The notes beneath the pieces were generated by a model that saw only the letters and a program-made list of their open reading frames with translations, ran no database searches and was not told where the DNA came from. Shown here piece by piece: positions 17,304-25,955 of a stretch of 64,000 nt of DNA. How positions within the stretch are numbered: the first letter of the stretch is position 1; each line of letters opens with the position of its first letter. Origin of the DNA: Prescottella soli (GTDB taxonomy: Bacteria; Actinomycetota; Actinomycetes; Mycobacteriales; Mycobacteriaceae); assembly GCF_040024445.1 (NCBI RefSeq), contig NZ_CP157276.1:930001-994000 (forward strand), read 5' to 3'. Made by a program: the position numbers and the translations under genes.

Positions 17304-18497
17304 TTACGACTCGGTGGCTACCTCACATGCACGCTGCGGAAGGTATCCCGGCAGTGGGACGACGGTCGACACTCGCTTCTCGACGTCCTCAGCATCTCCC
17401 AGTCGCGGTGGGGCGCTGCGATACTGCACCGGAGTCGCTGACAGCGATATCGGATTCGCGACCTGCCGTGTGCGGCTGCCGGGCACGTCGACCACGGCGT
17501 CCAGGCCCAACTGCTCGGCGAAGTCGAATGCTTCTGCGATGTCGTTGATGGGGCCGGCGGGTACGCCGACGGCGGTCAACGTCGTGAACCAGTAGTCCGC
17601 GCCTTGCGCAGCAAGTCCAGCACTGACGACCTCGTAGAGGGCACTGCGATTGGCCACCCTGGACGTGTTCGTCAAGAATCGCCCGTCCACGGCGACTTCT
17701 GGAATACCCAGGGCACCACAGAGCTGGGCGAACTGCTTGTCGTTCCCGACCGCCAGCGCAATGGGGCGATCTGCGGTCGGGAACACCTCGTACGGGGCGA
17801 TGCTGGGGTGCCGGTTACCGATGATCGAGGGAACCGCTTGGGCACCAAGGTATCCAGACGCCTGATTGACCAGCGACGAGAGAAGCACCGACAGAAGATT
17901 GGTGTCGACTCGTTGACCTTGGCCGGTGGTGTTGCGATGGTTGAGCGCTGCCAGTATGCCGGTCAGCGCATGCAGGCCGGTCAGCACGTCGACCAGTGCC
18001 ACACCGACTTTCGTCGGGGAACCAGGTTCGGGGCCGGTCATACTCATCAGGCCACCAACGGCCTGCACGAGAAGGTCGTAGCCCGGCAGAGCGGCGCCGC
18101 CCCCACGTCCGAACCCGGTGATCGAGCAGTAGATCAGGTCAGGTTTGATCGCCAGGAGGTCGTCATAGCCCAGGCCGAGACGCTCCATCGTCCCGGCCCG
18201 GAAGTTCTCGACGACGATGTCGGCACGGCTGACCAGATCCCGGGCGCGCGCACGCCCGTCCTCGGTGCCCAGGTCGAGGACCACGGAGGTCTTGTTGCGG
18301 TTGACCGAGTTGAAATAGGTGGCGTTTCCCTCGTGGTCGAAGGGCGGCCCCCACGCCCGGGTGTCGTCCCCGACGCCCGGTCGTTCGATCTTGATGATCT
18401 CCGCACCGAGATCACCGAGCAGCATCGTCGCGTACGGCCCGGCGAGGACACGGCTGAAGTCGGCGACAACGATGCCGTCGAGGGCGCCGCGGCTCAT
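17304..18497 (-). CDS. CaiB/BaiF (family III) CoA-transferase, likely glutarate CoA-transferase
   Basis: A 397-residue family III CoA-transferase. The N-terminus LDGIVVADFSRVLAGPYATM, then LGDLGAEIIKIERPGVGDDTR, and ENFRAGTMERLGLGYDDL are classic; the catalytic aspartate of the family falls in the PTKVGVALVDVLTGLHA region. These enzymes move CoA between carboxylic acids, for example from succinyl-CoA to glutarate (the SUGCT reaction). Placed last in the operon after aldehyde dehydrogenase and glutaryl-CoA dehydrogenase, it is well positioned to make glutaryl-CoA from glutarate. The ATG overlaps the aldehyde dehydrogenase stop as ATGA and has GGGAGG upstream, so translation is coupled. A strong terminator follows. 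Confidence 0.85.
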   Translation of the reverse strand: MSRGALDGIVVADFSRVLAGPYATMLLGDLGAEIIKIERPGVGDDTRAWGPPFDHEGNATYFNSVNRNKTSVVLDLGTEDGRARARDLVSRADIVVENFRAGTMERLGLGYDDLLAIKPDLIYCSITGFGRGGGAALPGYDLLVQAVGGLMSMTGPEPGSPTKVGVALVDVLTGLHALTGILAALNHRNTTGQGQRVDTNLLSVLLSSLVNQASGYLGAQAVPSIIGNRHPSIAPYEVFPTADRPIALAVGNDKQFAQLCGALGIPEVAVDGRFLTNTSRVANRSALYEVVSAGLAAQGADYWFTTLTAVGVPAGPINDIAEAFDFAEQLGLDAVVDVPGSRTRQVANPISLSATPVQYRSAPPRLGDAEDVEKRVSTVVPLPGYLPQRACEVATES

Positions 18498-19960
18498 TTC
18501 CGAGCCTCCCCGCCCCGTAGGTACACCGTGGTGGTGTGGGTGAAGAACTCCCGTGCCGAGCGGCCCTGCTCTTTCGGGCCGTACCCGCTCTTCTTCGCAC
18601 CGCCGAAGGGAACATGCGGGTCCGCCCCAGCCGATTCCGAGTTGATGTGCAAGATGCCGACGTCGATGTCGTCGATGGCATCGAGGGTTCGGGTCAGGTC
18701 CTGGGTGAAGATCGCCGCGGAGAGCCCGAACTCGCTGTCGTTCGCAAGGGCGAACGCCTCGTCCACACTCGCGGCTCGCCGGACCGCCAGGACGGGGCCG
18801 AACAGTTCCTCGCGCCAGACGTCCGGCGACTGCGAGGGCAGTTCGAGGATGGTCGGGGGGACGAAGTAGCCCGCGGCGAGCGCCCCGTCGGAGTACGGCT
18901 GCCCGCCCGCTATGGGCCGTGCACCCTGGTCGAGTGCGCGATCGATGCCGGCCTGGATCGATGTGCGCGCGGCTGCATTGACCACGGGTCCCATTTCGAT
19001 GCCGTCGTGCAAGGGGTTGCCCACGTTGAGTGCGCTGGCGCGTTTGCCGAGTTCGGCGACGAAGTCGTCGGCGATGTCGTCGGTGACGATCAGTCGGGAG
19101 GTGGCGGTGCACTTTTGGCCGGCGGAGCGGAACGCGCCGAACATCACCTGTTCGGCGGCGAGGTCGAGGTCGGCGTCGCCCAGGACGACGGCGGCGTTCT
19201 TCCCGCCCATCTCTGCCTGCACCGGCACGCCCCGTGCGGCGCCGGCGGCCGCGATCTTGCGGCCGACTCCGGTGGATCCGGTGAACGTGACGGCGTCGAT
19301 GCCGGGATGTTCGACGATGCGGTTGCCGACGGCGCCGCCGCCGATCAGCAGGTTCAGTACACCGTCGGGCAGACCGGCGTCGGCGAGGGCCTGGGCCAGG
19401 CGCATCGCGAGGAGGGGGACGGTGCTGGCCGGCTTCCACACAACGGTGTTGCCATAGGTCAGGGCCGGGGCGATCTTCCACGCCGGGATGGCGATGGGGA
19501 AATTGAACGGGGTGATCACACCCACCACGCCGAGGGGTTTGCGGGTGACGAGAATGCGCTCGCCCCGCCGGGGCGAGGAGAACATCTCGCCTGCGTCGCG
19601 GTCGGCGTCGTTGCCGTAGTACCGCAGGATCTGCGCCGCGCGCAGAACCTCCCCAATGCCTTCGGGCTTGGTTTTGCCCTCCTCCAGTGCGAGTTCGGCG
19701 CCCCACTCCTGGGCTGCGTTCTCCACCAGTCCCGCCGCACGAACGAGAATCGCCCCTCGCTCGTGTGCGGGGGTGCGCGCCCACTCCCGCTTGACCCGCG
19801 CGGCGGCGGCGACAGCTCTGTCGAGCTCCGCGGTTCCTGCCATTCGTCCCTCGGCAACAACGAGTTCCGGCTCCGCCGGGCTGGTGCTGACGATGGTGCC
19901 GTCAGCACCGTCGAGCCATTGTCCTTCGACGAAGTTGTGCAGTTGCACGGGTGTGGTCAT
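18494..19960 (-). CDS. NAD(P)-dependent aldehyde dehydrogenase (glutarate/succinate semialdehyde type)
   Basis: A 488-residue aldehyde dehydrogenase with all key residues: Asn153 in TPFNFP, Lys176 in VWKPAS, the cofactor loop FTGSTGVG near 226-233, general base Glu250 in EMGGKN, and nucleophile Cys284 in GQKCTATS. It oxidises an aldehyde to the acid with NAD(P)+. Between gabT/gcdH and a CoA-transferase, oxidation of glutarate semialdehyde (the DavD step) or succinate semialdehyde is the most likely role. The ATG at 19960 is taken because the family N-terminus starts there and AAGGTG precedes it; a much longer open frame upstream has no family features. Its stop overlaps the next start by four bases. 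Confidence 0.87.
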   Translation of the reverse strand: MTTPVQLHNFVEGQWLDGADGTIVSTSPAEPELVVAEGRMAGTAELDRAVAAAARVKREWARTPAHERGAILVRAAGLVENAAQEWGAELALEEGKTKPEGIGEVLRAAQILRYYGNDADRDAGEMFSSPRRGERILVTRKPLGVVGVITPFNFPIAIPAWKIAPALTYGNTVVWKPASTVPLLAMRLAQALADAGLPDGVLNLLIGGGAVGNRIVEHPGIDAVTFTGSTGVGRKIAAAGAARGVPVQAEMGGKNAAVVLGDADLDLAAEQVMFGAFRSAGQKCTATSRLIVTDDIADDFVAELGKRASALNVGNPLHDGIEMGPVVNAAARTSIQAGIDRALDQGARPIAGGQPYSDGALAAGYFVPPTILELPSQSPDVWREELFGPVLAVRRAASVDEAFALANDSEFGLSAAIFTQDLTRTLDAIDDIDVGILHINSESAGADPHVPFGGAKKSGYGPKEQGRSAREFFTHTTTVYLRGGEARK

Positions 19961-20013
19961 GTCACGTTCACCTTTGGGTGCGGGGATTGATGGTGAGAGT
20001 GGGCGCGGCCGGG

Positions 20014-21207
20014 TCAGCGGAAGGCGGCGTGTCCGGTCAGCGCCTTGCCGATCGACAACAGGTGCATCTCGCTGGTGCCCTCGTAGGTGAGCACCGACTC
20101 GAGATTGTTGGCGTGCCGCAACGGCGGGTACTCGAGGGTGATGCCGCTTCCGCCGAGGATCGTGCGGCATTCTCGGGCGATGGCGATTGCCTCCCGAACG
20201 TTGTTGAGTTTGCCGAGGCTGATCTGCTCGGGCGACACTCCCCCGTCGTCCTTCATCCGGCCGAGGTGCAGTGCCAGCAGCAGACCCTTGCCGAGTTCGA
20301 GGGTCATGTTGGCGAACTTCTCCTGGGTGAGCTGGTAGCTCGACAGCGGTTTGTCGAACACCTCACGCGAGCCGGCGTAGGCGATGGCGGATTCGAGGCT
20401 GTCCCGGGCCGCACCGAGCGCGCCGAACACGATGCCGAAGCGGGCCTCGTTCAGGCACGACAGCGGGGCGCTGAGCCCACGCGCCTCGGGCAGCTGCGCG
20501 GACGCCGGGAGACGCACGTTGTCGAGGACCAGTTCGGAGGTGACCGACGCGCGCAGGGACAGCTTCTTGTGGATGTTGTTGGCGGTGAAACCCTTGGTGT
20601 CCGTCGGCACGACGAATCCGCGGACCCCGTCGTCAGTTTGGGCCCAGATGGTGGCGACGTCGGCGAGGCCGCCGTTGGTGATCCACATCTTGGTGCCGTT
20701 GAGCACCCAGTCGCTGCCGTCACGGCGGGCGCGGGTACGCATGCCGGCGGGATTCGAGCCGAAGTCGGGTTCGGTCAAGCCGAAGCACCCGATCGCATCG
20801 CCGGCGGCGAGGCGGGGCAACCACTCCTGCTTCTGTTCTTCGGAGCCGTAGCGGTAGATCGAGAACATCGACAGCGAGCCTTGCACGGACACGAAGCTGC
20901 GGAAGCCGCTGTCGCCGGCTTCGAGCTCGAGGCAGGCGAGACCGTAACTCACAGCGCTGGTTCCGGCGCAGCCGTAGCCCTCGAGGTGCATGCCGAGCAC
21001 GCCGAGCTGCCCGAACTCCTTGGCCAGCTCCTTGGGCAGCGTGGCCGATTCGAACCAGTTCTCGACGTTCGGCTTCAGCCGGGTTTCGACGAACTTGCGC
21101 ACGGTGCCGGCGATGTCGCGCTCGTCCTCCTCGAGAAGCACATCCGTGCCGAACAGCTCGAGTGGGCGCAGCGGGCCTGTCTTCCGGGGCACAGTCAGGG
21201 TGGTCAT
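20014..21207 (-). CDS. gcdH: Glutaryl-CoA dehydrogenase
   Basis: A 397-residue FAD-dependent acyl-CoA dehydrogenase. Two features point to glutaryl-CoA dehydrogenase: Arg103 in GFRSFVSVQGSL, the position that binds the distal carboxylate of glutaryl-CoA, and Glu376 in TYEGTSEMHLLSIGKALTG, the catalytic base in the GCDH-type context. The flavin-binding CFGLTEPDFGSNP and KMWITNGG segments are also present. The enzyme oxidises and decarboxylates glutaryl-CoA to crotonyl-CoA, passing electrons to electron-transfer flavoprotein. It lies 32 bases after gabT and 53 bases before the aldehyde dehydrogenase, clearly one operon. This gene is the strongest evidence that the cluster ends in glutarate. Confidence 0.88.
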   Translation of the reverse strand: MTTLTVPRKTGPLRPLELFGTDVLLEEDERDIAGTVRKFVETRLKPNVENWFESATLPKELAKEFGQLGVLGMHLEGYGCAGTSAVSYGLACLELEAGDSGFRSFVSVQGSLSMFSIYRYGSEEQKQEWLPRLAAGDAIGCFGLTEPDFGSNPAGMRTRARRDGSDWVLNGTKMWITNGGLADVATIWAQTDDGVRGFVVPTDTKGFTANNIHKKLSLRASVTSELVLDNVRLPASAQLPEARGLSAPLSCLNEARFGIVFGALGAARDSLESAIAYAGSREVFDKPLSSYQLTQEKFANMTLELGKGLLLALHLGRMKDDGGVSPEQISLGKLNNVREAIAIARECRTILGGSGITLEYPPLRHANNLESVLTYEGTSEMHLLSIGKALTGHAAFR

Positions 21208-21239
21208 GCGGGTGGCGCTCCTTAGCGAAGGTGTGGTTC

Positions 21240-22598
21240 TTACAGGGCGGCGATCGCTTCTCGAAGGACCGAGAAGCCTTCCACGAGTAGTTCATCCGAG
21301 ATCGTCAGGGGCGGCAGGAAGCGCAGGACGTTCCCGAAGGTGCCGGCCGTCAGGGTGAGCAGCCCCTGCGAAAGGCAGTAGCGGTTGATCTCGGCGACCG
21401 CCTCGCGGTTCGGGTTCTTGGAGCCCGGTTGGACGAGTTCGATCGCCACCATCGCACCCCGGCCGCGGATGTCACCGATGATGTCGGTCCCGGCCGCGAT
21501 ATCGCGCAGCTCCCGGAACATGATGTCTCCGATGGCCTGTGCGCGCTCGAGGAGATTGTCGGCTTCGATGGTCTCGAATACGCCCAGCGCGGCCTCACAG
21601 GCTGCCGGATTACCGCTGTACGTGCCGCCGATTCCGCCGGCGTGGGCGATGTCCATGATGTCTGCGCGCCCGGTGACGGCCGCCAGCGGCATTCCGCCGG
21701 CCAGCCCCTTCGCGGTCGTGATCAGGTCGGGCACGATGCCTTCGAGCTCGGAGGCGAACCAGGTGCCGGTGCGTGCGATGCCCGCCTGGACCTCGTCCGC
21801 AATCAGCAAGATTCCGCGGTCGCGGCAGAAGGCCGCAATCCTGCGCAGGAACCCGTCGGCGGGGACGATGAAGCCGCCTTCTCCCTGGATGGGCTCGACC
21901 ACGACGCAGGCGACCGCGTCGGCACCGATCTGCGAATCCACCAACACTTCGAACTGCGCGAACGCTTCGTCGGACGCGTGCTCGGCGCCGCTGGGCCACC
22001 GATAGGGGTAGGCCATGGGTGCGCGATACACCTCGGGCGCGAACGGACCGAACGTGCTCTTGTACGGCTGATTCTTCGCCGTCATCGTCATGGTCATCAG
22101 CGTGCGCCCGTGGAACGCGTGATCGAAGGTGATGACGGCCGGCCGGCCGGTGGCCGCCCGCGCGTACTTCACCGCGTTTTCCACCGCTTCGCTGCCGGTG
22201 TTGAACAGCGCCGTCCGCTTCTCGTGATCGCCGGGGGCCAATCGGTTGAGCGCCTCGGCGACCTCGATGTACGGCTCGTACGGTGTCGCGAGAAAGCAGG
22301 TGTGCGTGTACTTCTCGAGCTGGCGGGAGGCCCGCTCGACGACCCGCGGCGCTGCGTTGCCGACCGTGGTCACGGCGATGCCGCTGCCGAAATCGATGAA
22401 CGAGTTGCCGTCGACGTCGACGAGGACCCCGCCTCCGGCCGCCGCGGTGTAGACGTTCGCCCCGCTGGTCAACCCAGCCGGAAGGGCGGAACGACGGCGG
22501 GCGGCCAGTTCCTGCGAGCGAGGTCCGGGTACGTCGGTGACGATGCGGCGGACCTGCTCGAGGTGCGGTCCGCCGACGATTGTGTGCACAGCAGTCAT
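21240..22598 (-). CDS. gabT: 4-aminobutyrate / 5-aminovalerate aminotransferase
   Basis: A 452-residue class III PLP aminotransferase. Lys297 in TTAKGLAGGMPLAAV binds PLP, Asp268 in IADEVQAGI holds the ring nitrogen, and VVEPIQGEGGF and NTGSEAVENAVKYAR are typical of GabT. It moves the terminal amino group of GABA or 5-aminovalerate to 2-oxoglutarate, giving the semialdehyde and glutamate. The ATG at 22598 follows GGAGG at ideal spacing. It is the first gene of the operon and diverges from the glutamate dehydrogenase gene, which could recycle the glutamate formed. Because glutaryl-CoA dehydrogenase follows, 5-aminovalerate is the more fitting substrate; enzymes of this family commonly accept both. 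Confidence 0.88.
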   Translation of the reverse strand: MTAVHTIVGGPHLEQVRRIVTDVPGPRSQELAARRRSALPAGLTSGANVYTAAAGGGVLVDVDGNSFIDFGSGIAVTTVGNAAPRVVERASRQLEKYTHTCFLATPYEPYIEVAEALNRLAPGDHEKRTALFNTGSEAVENAVKYARAATGRPAVITFDHAFHGRTLMTMTMTAKNQPYKSTFGPFAPEVYRAPMAYPYRWPSGAEHASDEAFAQFEVLVDSQIGADAVACVVVEPIQGEGGFIVPADGFLRRIAAFCRDRGILLIADEVQAGIARTGTWFASELEGIVPDLITTAKGLAGGMPLAAVTGRADIMDIAHAGGIGGTYSGNPAACEAALGVFETIEADNLLERAQAIGDIMFRELRDIAAGTDIIGDIRGRGAMVAIELVQPGSKNPNREAVAEINRYCLSQGLLTLTAGTFGNVLRFLPPLTISDELLVEGFSVLREAIAAL

Positions 22599-22665
22599 GC
22601 TTTGTCCTCCAGTCGGGTTACCCGAAACCTTATGAGTCAAGTCACTTCCGAGACATCGCCGCTCG

Positions 22666-22691
22666 GGATAATTCTCTAGAGGTAGTTATCC
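22666..22691. promoter_or_regulatory. Candidate operator between gabT and glutamate dehydrogenase
   Basis: An inverted repeat GGATAATT (22666-22673) and AGTTATCC (22684-22691), matching at seven of eight pairs, surrounds the palindrome CTCTAGAG. It lies near the middle of the 162-base divergent promoter region, where a single regulator could control both operons. Which protein binds is not known; one of the two PucR proteins is a candidate. Confidence 0.45.
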
Positions 22692-22760
22692 AACTCGGCC
22701 AACAGCGTTTCGGGCGTCGGCACGCACACTTGCAGCACTGGACCACGGAAGGAAGCTGCA

Positions 22761-25700
22761 ATGGGCAACGGCGCCACAACGGCAGAACAACTTGCATCAC
22801 CACTCGGGGTGGACGTAGGCGGGGCAGTCGACCGGATATTGCTCACCAGGTGCGATCGCTCGGGCAACCCGCGCATGACATTCCTCACCGGTACCCCCGA
22901 GGGTGTCGCGGAGGCCGTGATCTTCTGGCCGGACGGAGCTCCCCTACTCGCGGACACCGCCAACGTGTTCGAACACTTCGGGCTGCGCGTCGCCGACCGT
23001 GACCCCCTACCGCTGCCCGCCGGCATGCCGGCCGAGGCGGCGCTCCACAGATTCACCTTTCAGACCCCGCACCTGTGGCGAAGCGAATCGCACAGCCGAG
23101 TCTCGGAGGCCTTCGAAGCGCACGCGCTGCACGGATTCGAGATCGACGACTACGCACAGTTGATCGCCGCCGCCGGCCTGTCCTGGCGGGAAGTCACCCT
23201 CATCCGCGCGGCAAGCCGATTCGTCCGGCAGGCGGGCCTCGGCCTCTCGGAGAGCTACGTCATCGACACACTGCTCGCCCACCCCGAGTTCACCGAAACC
23301 CTTGTCCGATACTTCGGTGCACGGTTCGACCCCGACCTGAACGCTCGACAGCACACCCTCGCGAACGTCGGCGCGACACTGCGCGCACACCTGGACGCGG
23401 CCACCACCCTGGATCAAGACAAGATCCTGCGATCCTTGGAATCATTCGTCACCGCCTGTGTCCGAACGAACTGGTATCAACTCGACGACGCGGGTGCACC
23501 GAAACCCCACGCCTCGTTCAAGCTCGACTCGAGCAAACTGACACTGACCGGACCCGTGGTTCCCTACCGGGAAATCTATGTCTACGCCAACGACATCGAA
23601 GGCATCCACCTGCGCAGCGGGCCCGTCGCGCGAGGCGGGCTGCGATTCTCCGACCGGCCCGAGGACTACCGCACCGAAGTCCTGGGCCTGATGAAGACAC
23701 AGACGGTCAAGAACGCGCCGATCGTGCCAGTCGGAGCGAAGGGTGCGTTCATTCGCAAGAACCCGAACATCGCAGCGGCGCAGGCATACTCGATATTCAT
23801 CAGGGGTCTGCTCGACGTCACCGACAACCTGGTCGACGGAAACGTCGTTGCCCCGCAGCGGACCGTCACCTACGACGAGCCCGATACCTACCTCGTGGTC
23901 GCCGCCGACAAGGGCACCGCCTCGTTCTCCGACCTCGCAAACGACATCGCCCTCGAGGCCGGGTATTGGCTGGGCGATGCCTTCGCATCCGGAGGCTCGA
24001 GTGGGTACGACCACAAGGCCATGGGAATCACTGCCCGCGGCGCGTGGGTGTCGGTCCGCCGCCACTTCGACGACCTGGGTGTGGACGTCGACAGCGACCC
24101 GTTCACCGTCGTCGGCATCGGCGACATGTCCGGCGACGTGTTCGGCAACGGCATGTTGCTGTCCACGGCGATCAAGCTCGTCGCCGCCTTCGACCACAGG
24201 CACATCTTCATCGACCCTGATCCCGATCCCGCGCTCTCGCACACCGAGCGCATGCGCCTGTTCGCGCTTCCCGGAAGCAGCTGGGACGACTACGATCGCA
24301 CCACCTTGTCGGCCGGAGGCGGCGTCTGGCCGCGCACCGCCAAGCGGATCGCGCTCTCGCCCGAAGCGCAGGCACGGCTCGGGTTGCCGCGGGGACAGCT
24401 GACACCGAACGAGCTGATCAAGGCGATCCTGACATCAAAGGTCGAACTGCTGTGGAACGGCGGAATCGGAACCTACGTCAATGCGTCGTCCGAGACACCC
24501 GCAGACGCAGCCGATCCCGTCAACGATGCGGTCCGGGTAGATGCTGCCCAGCTGCGCTGCACGGTCATCGGTGAGGGCGGCAACCTCGGACTGACGCAGC
24601 GAGCGCGCATCGAGTACGCCCTCGGCGGCGGCCGGCTCAACGCAGACTTCATCGACAACGCCGCCGGCGTCGCCACGTCCGACCTCGAAGTCAACCTCAA
24701 GATCGCGCTCGACGTCGCCGTTCGCGCAGGCAAAATCACCGCCGGCGAACGCAACGCCCTGCTGTCCGATTCCCGCGCCGACGTCGCCGACGCAGTCCTC
24801 GAGAACAGCGAGAGCCAGGCACTGGCCATCAGCCTCGCCGAATCGCATGCCCCGCAACTCCTCAACCGCCACGAACGGCTCATCGACAACCTCGAACACA
24901 ACAACGGGATCAACCGCGCAACGGAGGTGCTCCCCACAAAAAATGAACTGGGCTCACGGACTCGAGCAGGCCTGGGACTGACGCGACCTGAGATCGCGGT
25001 CCTCCTCGCACAGTCGAAGAATGTGGTGCAACAGGATCTCCTCGACTCGTCAGTGCCCGAGGATCAGGTCTTCACCTCGGCATTGTCGGGCTACTTCCCC
25101 CGCCGGATCCGCGAACAGCTCACCGACGAGGTCGGCAACCATCACCTCGCCCGCGAGATCATCGCAACCAAAGTCGCGGACGACCTGATCAACCACGTCG
25201 GCCCCGGCTTGATCTACCAACTCGAAGAGCGTCTCGGCGTCAAGACCCCCGCAGTCGCGCGCGCGTACGCCGTCGTCCGTGCAGTCTTCGACGTCGATCA
25301 GCTGTGGGCAAACGCCCGAGAGCGCGCCGACGTCGGAAGCGTCGAGCGCCGGACTCTGCTGCACCACATCCAGCAGTTCATCGAGCACACCGCGTCATGG
25401 ATCCTGCGCCGACGGCCCGCGCCCCTGAACGTCAACGCCGAGATCGAGCGGTACCGCCCCCACGTCCGCGAGCTCGTGGAGAATCGGCCGCGTCCGACCA
25501 CGATCGAGGACACCACGGCCGAACTCCGTTTTCTGGCGGGAACATTCGACCTGATCGAAACAGCCCAGCAGCGCGGTTGCCCGGTCGCCGTCGCTGCGTC
25601 CGTGCACGCACACACGGACGCCGCGCTCGGGCTCGCCTGGTTGACCGGCCAGTTCGAGAACCACATCATGACCAACTGGTGGGACTCGATGGCAGCCGCA

Positions 25701-25955
25701 GCCGTTCGCGACGACCTCGCTGACGGGCATCACGCGCTGGTCGCGGCAATCCTCGACCTCCACGCGACGTCGGCAACAGATCTGGTGCACACCTGGCAAG
25801 AGCTGACTGCCGATGCCATTGAACGCTTCTCGCGCATGATGACGGAACTCGGACGCGACGGCTACGTCGATGTCGCCCGCGCATGCACGGCCAGTGCCGA
25901 GCTCGAGCTCCTGGTGCGGAGCACTGTATCGCGAGCAGCGGAGATCAGGGCATGA
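22761..25955 (+). CDS. NAD-dependent glutamate dehydrogenase, short form lacking the N-terminal ACT region
   Basis: A 1064-residue protein belonging to the large bacterial NAD-glutamate dehydrogenase family. Near residues 270-330 it carries the catalytic signature: VYANDIEGIHLRSGPVARGG, LRFSDRPEDYRTEVLGLM, then VPVGAKGAF. The dinucleotide-binding part follows, including LWNGGIGTYV and VIGEGGNLGLTQRARIEY. Usual members have about 1600 residues with ACT-type regulatory domains first; here the protein starts at an ATG with AAGGAAG just upstream and has only about 250 residues before the catalytic signature. It deaminates glutamate to 2-oxoglutarate and ammonium, so it can regenerate the acceptor used by the divergent gabT product. 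Its stop overlaps the next start. Confidence 0.83.
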   Translation: MGNGATTAEQLASPLGVDVGGAVDRILLTRCDRSGNPRMTFLTGTPEGVAEAVIFWPDGAPLLADTANVFEHFGLRVADRDPLPLPAGMPAEAALHRFTFQTPHLWRSESHSRVSEAFEAHALHGFEIDDYAQLIAAAGLSWREVTLIRAASRFVRQAGLGLSESYVIDTLLAHPEFTETLVRYFGARFDPDLNARQHTLANVGATLRAHLDAATTLDQDKILRSLESFVTACVRTNWYQLDDAGAPKPHASFKLDSSKLTLTGPVVPYREIYVYANDIEGIHLRSGPVARGGLRFSDRPEDYRTEVLGLMKTQTVKNAPIVPVGAKGAFIRKNPNIAAAQAYSIFIRGLLDVTDNLVDGNVVAPQRTVTYDEPDTYLVVAADKGTASFSDLANDIALEAGYWLGDAFASGGSSGYDHKAMGITARGAWVSVRRHFDDLGVDVDSDPFTVVGIGDMSGDVFGNGMLLSTAIKLVAAFDHRHIFIDPDPDPALSHTERMRLFALPGSSWDDYDRTTLSAGGGVWPRTAKRIALSPEAQARLGLPRGQLTPNELIKAILTSKVELLWNGGIGTYVNASSETPADAADPVNDAVRVDAAQLRCTVIGEGGNLGLTQRARIEYALGGGRLNADFIDNAAGVATSDLEVNLKIALDVAVRAGKITAGERNALLSDSRADVADAVLENSESQALAISLAESHAPQLLNRHERLIDNLEHNNGINRATEVLPTKNELGSRTRAGLGLTRPEIAVLLAQSKNVVQQDLLDSSVPEDQVFTSALSGYFPRRIREQLTDEVGNHHLAREIIATKVADDLINHVGPGLIYQLEERLGVKTPAVARAYAVVRAVFDVDQLWANARERADVGSVERRTLLHHIQQFIEHTASWILRRRPAPLNVNAEIERYRPHVRELVENRPRPTTIEDTTAELRFLAGTFDLIETAQQRGCPVAVAASVHAHTDAALGLAWLTGQFENHIMTNWWDSMAAAAVRDDLADGHHALVAAILDLHATSATDLVHTWQELTADAIERFSRMMTELGRDGYVDVARACTASAELELLVRSTVSRAAEIRA

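Noticed and set aside
18498-19784. An N-terminal extension of about 430 residues in the CoA-transferase frame
   Set aside because: It runs out of frame through the real aldehyde dehydrogenase gene, is Arg-rich, and the CoA-transferase has a proper ribosome site and family N-terminus at 18497.
6246-22598. A reductive pyrimidine or allantoin degradation cluster, suggested by the NCS1 permease and PucR genes
   Set aside because: No dihydropyrimidine dehydrogenase, dihydropyrimidinase, ureidopropionase or allantoinase is present, while glutaryl-CoA dehydrogenase and the CoA-transferase point to a five-carbon diacid.
23075-24220. A 381-codon plus-strand frame within the glutamate dehydrogenase gene
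   Set aside because: It is the shifted frame of the same gene, Arg/His/Pro-rich with no domain, whereas the glutamate dehydrogenase frame is intact throughout.
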